From Sistotremastrum niveocremeum HHB9708 (lineage: Eukaryota > Basidiomycota > Agaricomycetes > Sistotremastrales > Sistotremastraceae), in the NCBI GenBank assembly GCA_001630475.1, contig KV419402.1:460255-524254 (forward strand): a stretch of 64,000 bases of DNA. Direction: 5' to 3'. The position numbers were made by a program, and so were the translations under genes. Below are positions 11,191 to 23,143 of this stretch, in pieces. The notes under the pieces were generated by a model, which searched no databases, was not told where the DNA came from, and worked only from the letters and a program-made list of their open reading frames with translations. The number at the start of each line of letters is the position of its first letter. The stretch's first letter is position 1.

Positions 11191-12590
11191 TGGTCGGGCC
11201 TGAGTGGAGTGGCCGTCAGCTCAACAGACGGCGGAGCATGAACAAAGATTACTTAACAACGGAACAGTGGCGAGCGCGCGATGTTTGGGCGTAATATGGG
11301 TCGGCGACTCGATGGCGAGCGAGTCTTCGGTAAGTCATAATAAGTGGTGGCACAGTGTAGACCAGGGAGGATGGAGGGGTGACTGGGACGGAAACGCGAA
11401 TCCCCATGAAGCTCCGGGTACAAAGACGATTAACCCCCCACGTCAACTTGAAAGAGCCACCTGGAGACTCAACGTCCGCCCCGGAGACTGATCACGATGA
11501 AAGACGACTCCGTCGGTTCGCTGGCGAGCAAAAGCCAACTCTAGACAAGCGTGAAAGGTCGACCGCCCACATGGGCTCGCAACTTCATAAAAGGCATCGA
11601 GCCATCGATGAGCGCTTGGGACAAAGAAGATGCATTATATATGCGCCCCTTGACTCAGCGCTGTGGTAGCTTCGACATGATACTGGCGCTAGAGCGGCTT
11701 AATTCTGCGGGTGCCATCGCCTGGTATGCAACCCGAAGGTGCGATGTGGCACTGTGGTGATGGATGAGAACCAAGGCAAATGAAGTCATGATATATCTCA
11801 CTCACCAGCGACCTAAGTTTGACACGATACATATGAAGTTGTCGGGCCTGAGTAGACTGATCGGAAGTTCGACCGATGACGGAGCATGCAAGAACGTTAC
11901 TTAGCTCTGAGACAATGAGAAGGGCGTGAGGACTGGGCGTGTAGGTAGATATGACCGTTAAACATTCACTCGCCTGAGTTTGAGGCGGTTGAAAGAAAGT
12001 GGTGGCATAGGATGAGCCGTCGAAAGGAGATGTGGCAGCGATGTTGGCGGCGACGGTGGAGGCTTTTCAGCGACTCGTAGGCGTCGACGATCGGGATGAT
12101 AGCGATGCTGTGATAAGAGAGTGGATAGGTGGATTGAATGGTAAAGCCGCGTCCTGGTTCCAGGTTAGAAAACGAAGTCAGACGATGGGTCTTCCTCACC
12201 ATTGGGGAAAATTCGTCATTAATTCTGGGAGTGTCGTATAGGGGCTCTTAGACGACGGCAAGGGCGCGACGACTGGGTGTGTAGGTAGATATGACACTTA
12301 CACATCCAGTCGCCCGAGTCTGGGGCGGTTGAAATCAAGTGGTGGCACGGGATGGACCGTCGAAAGGGTAGGTGGCGCCGATGTTGGCGCCGACGGTGGA
12401 GGTTTTTTAGCGACTCGTAGGCTTTGAAGATCGCGTCGATGACGAGCCAGTGATGAGATAGAGTATAGTCGGGTGGGAGGGCCAAGTATCGTTCTAGAAA
12501 TGGATTAGAAAACGAAGACAATCGACGAGTCGTCCTCACCGTCCAGGAAAATTCGCCATTAATTCTGAGAGAGTCGTATAGGTCCTGGAG
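11191..12590. repeat. Diverged repeat family with a ~340-bp tandem duplication
   Basis: Two direct copies, 11905-12240 and 12244-12590, share long blocks such as GTGTAGGTAGATATGAC, AAGTGGTGGCA, GGTGGAGG and a common end AATTCTG...GTCGTATAGG. A partial third copy begins near 11191: TCGGGCCTGAGT...CGGAGCATG...TTACTTA at 11194-11255 matches 11845-11905. On the minus strand both full copies read as similar His/Arg-rich peptides (AYESLK[SN]LHRRRQHR), which may be coding history or just DNA similarity. I see no terminal repeats or known transposase. Confidence 0.6.
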
Positions 12591-15497
12591 CGTGGCAGAG
12601 GTCTGAGGAATGTCTCTAGCGATACTAGACAGTGTGACTTATATATCATTCAGAGGGATTGCGTGATGAGGCATGCACATGGGGGATGGAGGGAGGACAA
12701 CGTAGAGTGGCCTTTGGCCATTCGTATGGATTTCGGGCGAAGTCTCCGAATACATTCCAGACTATTCTTCACATGGTAACAACGAGGCAACACTCTGGAT
12801 CATCCCGGACGCCCACCCCTCTTCCCTACGCGTCCTGCGGAATCTCGGTTCGTGCAAAATTTAACCCAAACTCCGAATCGAGAAAATGAACCGAAAAATC
12901 GTGTGAGCGGCGAGTATCGAGGGTCTGCGTATCTCGTTTAACGGATAAGGAATAAGAATGACAGTTTGAATTACCTGAGGGGTTCCTCGACCCGGAGCTG
13001 CCTCCGTTCCCATGCAATCCCGTAACCCAGATCGAAGGGTGCCTTTATCGAGGTGATCTCGCTAGCCACCTAGCCGCCGCCCCATTCTTGATCCTCGACA
13101 ACAGATTTCTTTAATTTATTCCAGGACGGGACGATCAAATATGATACTGCGCGGTCAGGGTTAGAAAGAACGTGAAAATTCGACCTTGTGCTGCTTGTAC
13201 CTGTTTATTTCTCCGACGACTACGTCTTAGCCTCAGTCGCACGACTTGTCAGCTGTCAAGTCATCTGAACATACCCACTTATCTCTATTCAATCCTTTCT
13301 CCTTCAAGACATCTTAATATTATTATTATCGTTTTCGTCGGCGTTTCCGCGATTTTCTGGCACAGGGTTCTATCTTGTTCCGAAGCGAGCTTGTGTATCG
13401 AGATCCGCGGATGTTCTTTGAACCTGAAACGTAAACATGAATGAGTTCCCTCGTCTTATTCCGAGCCTAAGACAAGCCGCACCTTGAGATCTTCCCGTCG
13501 ATGTTTCTTTCTCCGGCCCGCTTATTTTCCAAGCCTTTGCCACGACTCTGTCGGCTACTGTTCGCTTCCTTGGGGGAGATCAGTTTACCAAGGAGTCAGT
13601 GCGGGCGCAGAGATGTGTCGCCCAGCTAGCAAAACGTAATTTGGTGATTCGGATAACGAGAGGGAGAGGGCTATAATCTTCGTCACGTATGACGCGGTAT
13701 TTCGGTAGTGATAATTAGCAGACATCTTCTCGTTGATACATTCCGTACTCCTGACGTGACTATTGGGTCGAGAACGGAAGCAGAACGAATGAGTTTAGGA
13801 GGGCAGAAAAATGTTGACAAGAAAACAGTTTGACCCTTGAGAATGACGAAATATGTCAAGGAATAATCACTTTACTCAGCCAGATGCGTTTATTTCTGGC
13901 GTTGTCTGAACATCTCAAAGTGAAAAGCAAGGCTTGAACTTAGCGGGAGGTGATGTGCGGGAAATCCCGTTCTCGGAGAATGCCGTTGGACACGTGGCCT
14001 AAGCAGGACCAAGTCCCAGTGGCAAAAGTGGAGACTGAGAGTCCGTACAGATCACCAGGTGAGCATAGTGGAAGCAAAAATTCAGTTGTTTCAATTGCCG
14101 TGAGTCCTGACAGTTTGGATCATTCGATGCAGCGATTTGTTCGTGCCGTAGGAGAAGAACTTTGAAACTTCAAGAAAGTGTCAACTGGGGCTTCAAGTCT
14201 CTAGCGGTATCAAACTCGCAGCTTAATCCTGCGGTACGCAATAGGTCTAATCTTGTGATAGGTCCTTGAAGCCGCAGCATAAAAGTTGGGGCGCTCAAGT
14301 TCATCGGTCTCAAGATAATCCGCAACGGTTTCGGTTAGAAAATGCAGAATCTGATTGCTGACGTGAATCTAGAGTCAGACGAAGATTCTCATGATATCAT
14401 GACTGTCAAAACAGAGATCTGAAACGGTCACAGAGAAGACGTTCGATGATCATAACTCACCTCAACAAGAGGATAATGTTGAAATAGAAATAATAAAAAT
14501 ATTCAGAGGAGCCGAGGAAAACTGAAACGTCAATGAAACGTCGTCAGACCGACAATACCAAATATATCTGAGACTCAAACTCGCCGATACTGCGACTGTG
14601 CAGTCCTCTGCGTTACTGCAACTGAGAGGGTTCCGGGATTCGTCGTCCTGACGCTCAAAGCGGAGCATCTAGGACGCCGGTAGCGAACGGGCCCGTTGAT
14701 CCCGAAAGAGTCCTTCGAAAAGTCGCCGTTTCATCCTGTATTCTAATTTTTGTGTCGAACGCCCCCAATCAAGGCAAGAATTCCATAGAAAGTCTTCGGG
14801 GTCACAAAGGACGTCCATCGGCCGAGCCGTCGGCCGTGGAGCGAGTTGCGAAATATTAAGGAGATCTGTCGACGAGTCACGTATTTTGGGCTCAGATAGG
14901 ACTGGTATGAGGCGATAATATAAACGGCAACCAGATATCTTTGAAGAAGTGAGTCATTCGAATTAGCGAGGTCGCAGCGTAAAGATGGGAGCACCTCCTT
15001 AGTCAATGCCCGATGCGCACGTTTTAAAAGAGGTTGCTGAACTAAGGAGAACAGCAACCGGGCATCTGACAGTTCCATGAGCTGTGTCAAACAACGGACG
15101 TTGTCGTGTGTGAACAGAGGTATGCGCTGTACACGATTTGCTGTGTCGGCGTCGTTCACACGGAACCGGCTTACGCGTGAGAGTGTTTTACTCGACCGGT
15201 ACGCAGATTACAAATCTTTTGTAATGCAACTACCAATTTCGCTGTAGTGGAGTACACTCGACTACAGAGGGTGATTACACTCTTAGTAAGCAAAGTGTAG
15301 ACCCGATGCAGTCCGGCTGTCGGGGCGCCATAAGAAACCCACGGAGTAAAGATTACAGCCAAAAAATATCAGGTGGCGCGCATCTTATCAGACTAGAGTG
15401 TAATCCCGATTCCCCAGTGCATCTTCACTCCCTCCCACCATCCCCTACCATCCCCTCCCCGCCGCCTCCCCCGCCGCCTTTAGACTTGGATCCCAGA
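12591..15497. other. Intergenic stretch without a recognisable gene
   Basis: Nearly 3 kb upstream of the AMID-like gene. Several frames of 60-140 codons exist on both strands, but none shows a domain, signal peptide or consistent splicing. 15418-15480 is a C-rich pyrimidine tract (CCCTCCCACCATCCCC-like) just before the next start codon, of a kind common in core promoters of fungi. Confidence 0.45.
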
Positions 15498-17712
15498 ATG
15501 AAGACCGTCGTCGTTCTTGGTGGTTCATACGGTGGTGAGACATTTCTCCTTAACTCCGTGTCTGCTCCCACCGACCATCTGCTCTTGCATTGCTACTAGG
15601 TGCTCGTGCAGCTGCGGTTTTAGCGCAAGGACTGCCTGAAAACTGGAGGATCGTGCTCATCGATAGGAATAGCCATGCTAACCGTCAGTCTCCTATTTTT
15701 TTTGCGTTTGAAAGCGAGCTCATGCTTTAGCTGCGTAGACCTCTATGTGCTGCCCCGGTATGCTGTACTCCCGGGACATGAACATAAAGCTTGTACGTCG
15801 TTAACGAGTCTATTGGAAGAGTTTGAGTTGACCTCGTGACCGTGACCAGTCATTCCGTACACTGGCTTGTTCCCATCTTCATCACGCCACCTTGTCCTCC
15901 ACGCCCATGTTACATCCATCTCCTCGACCCATATCTCCCTTTCTCGCTCCTTCCCGCAATACACTCTTTCAGACAGCATCGAATATGATTATTGTATCTA
16001 TGCGCTTGGATCAAAGCTCCCTGAACCAATAGACATCTGGTCGGACGCCGGGTTTGAGGAGAATAGAGCTCGTGCAGAATCAGACGGAGAGGTGGAAGGA
16101 AAGGAGGTCCAGGAGAGACAAAGCCCTGGAACGAAGAAGGCTGGAATGCAATGGCTGGTCCGCGGTCAAGAGCGGATCCGACAGTCGCAGGAAATTCTCA
16201 TCATCGGTGGCGGCGCACTTGGTATCCGTACGTGCACTTTCACTTTGACCTCAATTGCTATGGATTAGAGCTCATTAGCAATTGGTCGTGCCTAGAATTC
16301 GCTTCGGATATCAAGGATGTCTATCCGGAGAAGAACGTGACACTGCTCCATTCACGCTCGCGCTTACTACCTCGTTTCGACTGCGTCATGCACTCTGAAA
16401 GTAAGCAGCGTCTCTTTGATCTTCGTCTATCTACCCCATCATATCTCCCTTCTCGTCCCACCATCCCCATCTTTCTCATCCGTACCCGCCTCCCGCCATC
16501 TTTACGTCCCCACCTCCTTCCCCATTCGTAAATATTCCCTCCCGCCCATCATTCTCACATGTTTCTACTTCCCGACGTTCTCAACTCCCTTTAATCTCCT
16601 ACTCTCGTGCCTGGTGATGGATGCTGACTATTTTTAATTTATCTAGTCATCAAATCATTTGACGATCTCGGAGTACGGACGATCTTGAACGACAGACTCG
16701 ATCTCTCTTCGCTATCTTCTTCCGACGTCCCCTCGATACCGATCCCGCGAGCAACGGATCCCGCACTTTCACCTCTACCTTCGCCGACATCGGCAAACGA
16801 TGAGGATCGTACGCCGGAGGTCCAAGATCCTTCGTTCGTCTTCCCGACATCACCTTCTGTCCTCGACACATCCGCCATCCCCGACTCGCCCGCATCCCTC
16901 TCTACCACCCCGAGCCTCACAGAAATAGACTCAATACCTTCACCTCTATCAACAGCCCCAACATCTCCTTCCTCACCCTCAAATGACACCCTCCCACCCA
17001 CACCCAAGCTCAAAGAAGTCCGCACAACATCAGGTCGTACGCTCTCCTACGACCTCCTCCTTCTCTGTACAGGCCAAATCCCCAATACATCACTTCTGAA
17101 ACAATACGCCCCCAACACAATCGACGAGAAAACAGGCCTCGCGCGCGTCTTACGGACTCTCCAACTAGCCCCTCTTCCTCCCACCGAAGAAGAAGACGAT
17201 GCCGATCCAAAGCTCGCAGCAATCTTCCAACGTCTCGGGATAACTTCCGCTCCTTCATCATCATCTGTTACGAAAGAAAAGCCTCGTCCATATAGCGATG
17301 GTCGGATCTTCGTTATAGGCGATGCAGCTGATGCTTTTGGAGCGATTAAAGCGGGTCATAATGCGTATTATCAAGGCGAACTTGCTGCGAGGAATGTATT
17401 GGCGCTTATTAATCGGGATTCGTGTTGTTATGCTGGAGAGGGAGCTGGAGAGGATGAATGTGAGCTTGAGGAGTATGTTCCTGGGGAACCTGCTATTAAG
17501 CTCTCGCTCGGATTGGTATGTTCTCCGTCAACTTCGATGAAATGGTTTAACTTACCTGCTTGTGTTCGTCTTTACAGAAAAAGAGCGTCTACCAGACTTC
17601 GGGTATTGTGGGTACTAAAGATGAAGAGACGGAGGATCTGGATGCTCCCTTAATATGGCGGTATTTCGGAGCGGCAGAGTATGTCGAGAAGGAAGGCGGG
17701 TTATTCGAGTAA
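15498..17712 (+). CDS. AMID/FSP1-like FAD/NAD(P)H oxidoreductase with a Ser/Pro-rich insertion
   Basis: Pyridine-nucleotide-disulphide oxidoreductase fold, family of AIF-like mitochondrial inducer of death / FSP1 (NAD(P)H-quinone reductases). Exons 15498-15534, 15600-15683, 15739-15792, 15850-16227, 16296-16400, 16647-17515, 17578-17712; 1662 nt, 553 aa. The FAD Rossmann motif VVVLGGSYGGARAA is at residues 4-17, then NHLYVLPRYAVLPGHEHKAFIP, the NAD site ILIIGGGALGI (~174-184), LLLLCTGQIPNT and the C-terminal FAD motif FVIGDAADAFGAIKAGHNAYYQGELAARN (~437 onward; split here: FVIGDAADAFG, then AIKAGHNAYYQGELAARN). About 100 residues (~238-338) rich in Ser, Pro and Thr interrupt the NAD-binding half; relatives lack this, hence 553 aa against ~370-400. 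Function as quinone reductase is inferred. It converges on the gene at 18091. Confidence 0.85.
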
Positions 17713-18090
17713 CGTCTATTCCAAAACATCGGTTATAGGAGGTAGGATACAAGTGATGCATAGTGATGTTTAGATGCTCTGAAATATAATCTGTCTGGGT
17801 CATTTCACTAGCGCGAACTCTGGACTGTGAGGAACCCTGAGCACACGAGTTGCTGGGCGCTTGAGTATCGTCAGACGCCCGATTGATGTCATGTTTCAGG
17901 GTGTCGAACGTCTGAAAAGGATAATCGCGCAGGGTCACGGAAGTAACTGATATAGAAGCATTTGCATTGGCTGTAGAGATAAGGAAGTTCGATGGAGCGT
18001 TATGAGTAGTAGAGATTAAGAAATAGAGAAAGTCCGTCTTCGAATAATGGGGTACGAAGGCAACGTAGTCCGAGAGCCTCAGGCCGCAGA

Positions 18091-18785
18091 CTACACATTG
18101 ACATCTTCCGCACCGGCGGCGCATAATCCACACGCGAGACACTCGAGGCATTCTAGTGGAGCGAATCAGTTCATTGATCTTCCGAAATGGGAGAGGGACC
18201 ATACCAAGACCGCAAATGCACGCGCAGAGATAACAAGGGCAACAACAAGGGTTCTCGAAGGCGCCTTTGCAGCACCAGAAAGACAAAAATATGGCCTGTG
18301 ATATATATTATTAACATGACGTTCGATCGCCGTGCAAAGGCAGGACTTACGGCGATTAAGACGAGGAATAGACCGACGAGCACGACGATGAGGTAGACTG
18401 AATGGTACGTCAGTTGAATTCGCCTCCAAGTGGAAAAAGAACAAAACTAACGCTTGTTCTTTATGAAAGGACTCTGAGTATTCCCAGTCGAGCCACCAGT
18501 CCCCGAACCTCCAGTCTGTCTCTTGAACATGCCACCATGCGCATCACCTCCTTCTCCGAATAAATTCCCAAAATCCATGAAAACCGACAACAAAAGACAC
18601 GATCCAACGAACATCATCGTCATCATAGCTCGCATCAGAGTCCTCGAGATCATTTTCGAGTGGCATTGATTCGCGGATGCACACGTTCCATGTCTACAAG
18701 CGAGCCTTTCTTCGGTCTTTGAATGAGTGTGAGGACCTGAAGTCATCGATTGACGGAGAGTTGGTTGTGCTGATGTGAAGCCCAT
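18091..18785 (-). CDS. Small cysteine-rich two-helix membrane protein
   Basis: Exons (minus) 18785-18452, 18397-18351, 18295-18205, 18152-18091; 534 nt, 177 aa. A hydrophilic N-terminus with HGTC and NQC (residues ~32-41) leads to a first hydrophobic helix (~53-73), a Gly/Thr-rich loop, a second strongly hydrophobic helix (LYLIVVLVGLFLVLIA, 112-127) and a tail packed with cysteines: FWCCKGAFENPCCCPC, YLCACICGLECLECLACGLC, ending AEDVNV. Such a tail suggests palmitoylation or metal binding at a membrane. I recall similar uncharacterised proteins in mushroom-forming fungi but know no function. Start at 18785 is the first in-frame ATG; M45 is an alternative. A CATAAATA sequence lies upstream. 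Confidence 0.75.
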
Positions 18786-21723
18786 TGCTGTATCTGGGTA
18801 TCTTGAGGATGCTGAGTATGGTGCAGTTGAATAGGATATTTATGTAGACTGGCTACTGCGGTATGCTATGCAGGCGGCCGGATGCACCGATTTTCGTCGT
18901 CTTGAGAGAGTAATTTAGCGCCTGCGCAAAGGGAGAAACAGTAGGGCTCACTACCTTGCTCTTACTTATACTACGAAGAGAGCAACGATGATGTTGATGA
19001 TCTTGGACGCGTCGTCGTCGTGGTACAGAATAAAAGCGCGTTGCCAAGTTAGCGGACTTTGGCCAGTGGATCGCCTTCGTGCCAAGCAAAACATGCATAG
19101 TGCGTGCATTTTACCGCTTTTTTGGGGATTCTGAGCTCATCCAACCAGGATAGAGATAAATTCAAGTTAATAGTGCTGCAAGAAGTTTAAATGCATCCAG
19201 CGCGCTGTGTTGATGGCGTCTCCGACGTTGACCTTCACGATGAGCAGATGCGTCAATTACGTCATGTTGCTACCCGCCGCCGCCGGCCGAGATTTCAAGC
19301 GGCGCCTGAAGCTCGGGATGTTTGCTCGTGTTTACCTACACCTTCTTCAGCGACGGCACAGGCACGGGCTCGGTGAGATCGCAAACTTGCAGGTCTGACA
19401 GATTTTTCTTCGTCGAAGTATGCAGAAAGTGACATTATGGCATTCTATGTCAATTTAGATTAGTCAGCGACCAACAAATCCCTGCCAGCGTTACGCAAGC
19501 TCAGTTCAGGTTGGTATGGCGTGCCCAGACTGTCAATCAATTTTGTAATTTCTCAACTGTATTAAAATATATTCGGCTGATCCCAATGATTATAGAAATG
19601 TTTTCGAGCATTCCGGTTTTCCTCCAGCTCAGCACCTGACTGAAGTTGGACCGGGGCAGCACACGACTACATGCGTCCGTGCCTCCGATGCGGATCAGCG
19701 ACTGATAAGAAAAGGAACCTTGCTTTTTACGTCCGTTGATCTTTGGTGCCATCCAGTACGTCGGACCGCATCTCATCTGACCATTCTAGGGGGTGTTCTA
19801 TTCAATAAAGCGTGATTTTCGCCAACGACGAGGGCTCGACTTTTGAAGCGCTGTAGCCAGCTCATCACCTCAGGGTACTGAACAGATTGGGAAATAGGTC
19901 TTGGTTCCCACAAGAGTAGTGACGTCCGTAATTCCGCCTGGGAGCTTTCGAGTGAAACAGCCGATCAACGCACAATGGCCCACGCGAGCTAGACGAACCG
20001 AGATCGGATCTTCGCCTAGTGTATTTTTGCCCTTTACTTCTTGTTTCCGTGCAAAGAATAATATCGGCGTTCATTGCCCGACGGTCAGAAATCTTGCAGA
20101 AGAATCTGGTGCCTGGTTGCTTGAGAGCGATTTTAATCTCATTTTCCTCGTCGGCAAGAGCTTGGGGCTTTCGTATAGGACAAGGCCAAGCACCATTGTA
20201 CCTTGTCCAGAATTGCCAACGGTGAGTCATCGACCTGTCGACTTCTCTCGGAGGGTGCCATTGACGAATTTGTTTTAAAGCCACATTGCTCTGGCGTCAG
20301 TCCTGAAACACGAGTCCACCGTGTCGAGAGAAGAAGGCTTATGTCGTACAATCACTGGGCGAAGTCTTCTCAAGAATAAGACCACATGAAATAACGGAGG
20401 GCCGACCGGCACATACGACCATACCAGTCGCGGATTTCCATAGAATATTTTCGGGTAACTTCCCTTGATTAAGGCCCTCGATAGGCGATAGTCGTGGAGA
20501 TCTGGATCGTCATCTAGATTGGCAAGACGCCGGCGCATAAGCTCCCGCTTCTCGGCCTCGGAAACACCCCATTATCTTTTTCCCTGCAGTCGGACACGTT
20601 CCGCTCCTCCGATTAATTGAGTGGTGAGACAAGTGACCAGAAGAACTGCGAATTTCTATGGTCTTAGGTCCATTTAGATTCTAGTGATTCATTGGCCCCC
20701 ATTTTTCGACAAGCCCCTCTACCATTCTGCCGGATTCGCGAGGAAAATATCAACGGACCGATCGCCCAGACCGGCCAGCAAAGGGAGCACCTGTCTGCCT
20801 GGCCAATGGCCTCCAAGGAGCTACTACTTACAGCTACAGAGACAAGAGAACGTGTTCTTCCCGTCAGGCGTTTCACAATTCCTCAAATCATTTCCCGGTG
20901 GAGGCGCTATTGAGGCACGGATGAACCTCGCATCTCGTGTCGTAAGCACTCCTGACGACCGACTGCTTCTGTCATTACAGACCGTATCGTCCCTGTCTCC
21001 GGTGCCACCCTGGTCGCCTCCAGCTGACTGACAATCAGGGCCAAGGGTATCCCGAAAACACGAATAGTTGGGCTTTTGCGTGGCTTCACCTGCGATCAAC
21101 AGGCTTGGAGAAGATATATCTGGTTTTACGACGCGTTATATCTTCTCAGGGACTGAATTTCAGAAATACATAAATTTCCTGCGAAAGGGGCTTCGGTGAC
21201 TGTTCCGATCGTCTTGTACTGTACTTCGGCGGAGCCGACACGTTTCATAATTTTAGCCAATCGAACCTTGCTCACTATGGCAGTACTTTGACCTTCACAC
21301 GCTAACCCTGCATTCTTCTGTCACTTCGTATTTTCCCACTTATTTCTTTCTGGCATATACTTTGCGCCCGACCCAGTATATCACGTTGTGTAGGTCCAAT
21401 CGCCGGGAATCCCCACGCTCGTCACTCGATGGAGCCATATCGGGGTTCATCTTCGTGGAACAAGTTTTCATCGATAACCTCCTTGCCAGATGTATGGTTT
21501 GGTCTTCCCTCTCTGGCTGTGATTCTATGGAGAGAGAATTTCTTGGACGCCGTGATTATCAACGCGACTCTGGTTCCGTGGCAGCCAACTACTGACCTCA
21601 TTTACTAGGACTTGAACACATGGTGCAGGGATCGATGAGCGGGAGTATTCCCCGTTATCGCACTCCAGGCCATATAAGACTGGAACACCCAGCGCTATCA
21701 TCCAAGTTCTGCCCTTCGACCTC
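18786..21723. other. Long stretch without a confident gene
   Basis: About 2.9 kb. On the minus strand 20538-20400 reads RRRLANLDDDPDLHDYRLSR..., preceded by EAEKREL, and 20180-19990 reads another plausible peptide, but I cannot join them into a gene. These could be pieces of a broken gene. No RNA gene or repeat seen. Confidence 0.4.
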
Positions 21724-22742
21724 ATGTCATCCACCATGCCAGTGGTCCTACCAGACCTCTTCTCAGAAGCAAGAGCAGTGGCTCTCACCGATCTACGAGT
21801 TGTGGATATCGACGGGACTGATTCTCGTATAACCTGGCAGCTGTTTAGGTATCTATCTCACTTCTCTGATGAAAGACAACTGCTCATGTTCGGGCTTCCA
21901 TTGCTCAAAGGTTGTCGTCCAGAGAACCCCGACTTTTTCGAGTCGGAATCTCGCGCCCTGGGCATCAGCGTGCCCTGGAGATCCAACCGTACCGACCGTC
22001 GCTCCATGACATCTGGTGGAGTATCCCCCGGGATACATCTGCCTTAAGTCGGCTCCTAGTTCGGGGAGAAGGAAACTTGATATTGCTGGGTTGGTTGCAT
22101 CACCCTTCCGGACGCCCGGACGTCGTTACAGTCTATAATACGGGGACTAACACGGTCCTAGCGGTGAGTACTCAGTGGTTGACCGCTATGGAGTGTTGAT
22201 CGATATCTCGACGATAGGAATGGGTTTTAAGAGCTCAGAGAGTGTTGGATTCTCCGTTGCTCTCAGTATCTGACCTGGCCTTTCTGGGCCCTGATTCGGC
22301 TATCCTGTGCGGCCTAGACGGCCACCGCCATCCTATCATTCGTCTGGTATCCTGGGGAGGCGGCGAGATGGACCACGTCCATCTTAATGCCTTACTCCCT
22401 CCTCCACTCTCCAACTCCCGTTTTGAGCCCCCGAGGCTGGAACGTGGTCACAGTCCCGAGGAATTGCGATTAGAACTCAAATTCTTCATCGCTGTCGACT
22501 TGTCTGGCGAAGAGACCGTCTCTCATGAAGCACGCCTTGTCTTGACATTTTCTGCTCAGCAGCTGCACATTCTGTTGCACAAAGATACCTGGCGTGGGGG
22601 AACGTTTTTTATCGCCCCAGGAAGTATTGCGTTCAGGGACTATGTTTTGAATGTTGAGCAAGACGTTCACATTACCGGGCGAGGCCCTTTCCTTCTTCCC
22701 GAGATGACTAATTACATCAAGAGTTTACAAAGTGGCATTTGA
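21724..22742 (+). pseudogene. F-box-type protein remnant (C-terminal part)
   Basis: Three consecutive plus-strand segments read like the C-terminal half of the large F-box protein families of Agaricomycetes: around 21912-22170 LHDIWWSIPRDTSALSRLL, then GEGNLILLGWLHHPSG and VVTVYNTGTNTVLA; and 22242-22742 with LLSVSDLAFLGPDSAILCGL, HEARLVLTFSAQQLHIL and a normal stop after LQSGI. The typical short N-terminal F-box motif is not found upstream, and linking the segments needs frame changes at uncertain introns (a possible donor GTGAGTACT at about 22163). I call it a remnant; an intact gene with introns I failed to place is possible. Confidence 0.4.
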
Positions 22743-23143
22743 TTGTCGTTATATATTTAAATCAGATTTGTACAATACTCGATGTGACTTGTTTTCCCAT
22801 GTCTTCCCACCAGGGAAGTGCGAAGAATTTAAGCCGGGCACCGGCTCAGAAATATTAAACTCCCATCAACCCGATCGATCAGGGCCAAGTCGATCTCCCG
22901 ATCCTGGTTTCGAGGCGAGCTTCAAGCGAATTGTGTTTCGAGTTTCTCCGAATATTCTATTTTCTATTCGCGTACCGATCGAGCCTTGCGCATAAGCGAA
23001 TATTTGTTTGGGCTCGTAAGTTCTCCCATGGCTTCGTTGCTTGGTCACTGCGGAATCGGAGTATATGCAACCTCAAAGCCATTGTCCTTGTTCAACATTC
23101 ATTTCCTCCCCGACACCACCCTCTCCTCTCTCTCAATTCACCC
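22743..23143. promoter_or_regulatory. Upstream region of the homeodomain gene
   Basis: About 400 bp ending in a pyrimidine-rich tract (23098-23140, TCCTCCCCGACACC-like) directly before the start codon. No TATA box identified with confidence. Confidence 0.35.

Noticed and set aside
22931-23143. N-terminal extension of the homeodomain gene by 71 codons
   Set aside because: The extension is of low protein quality and contains the pyrimidine tract usually found before start codons; ATG at 23144 is preferred.
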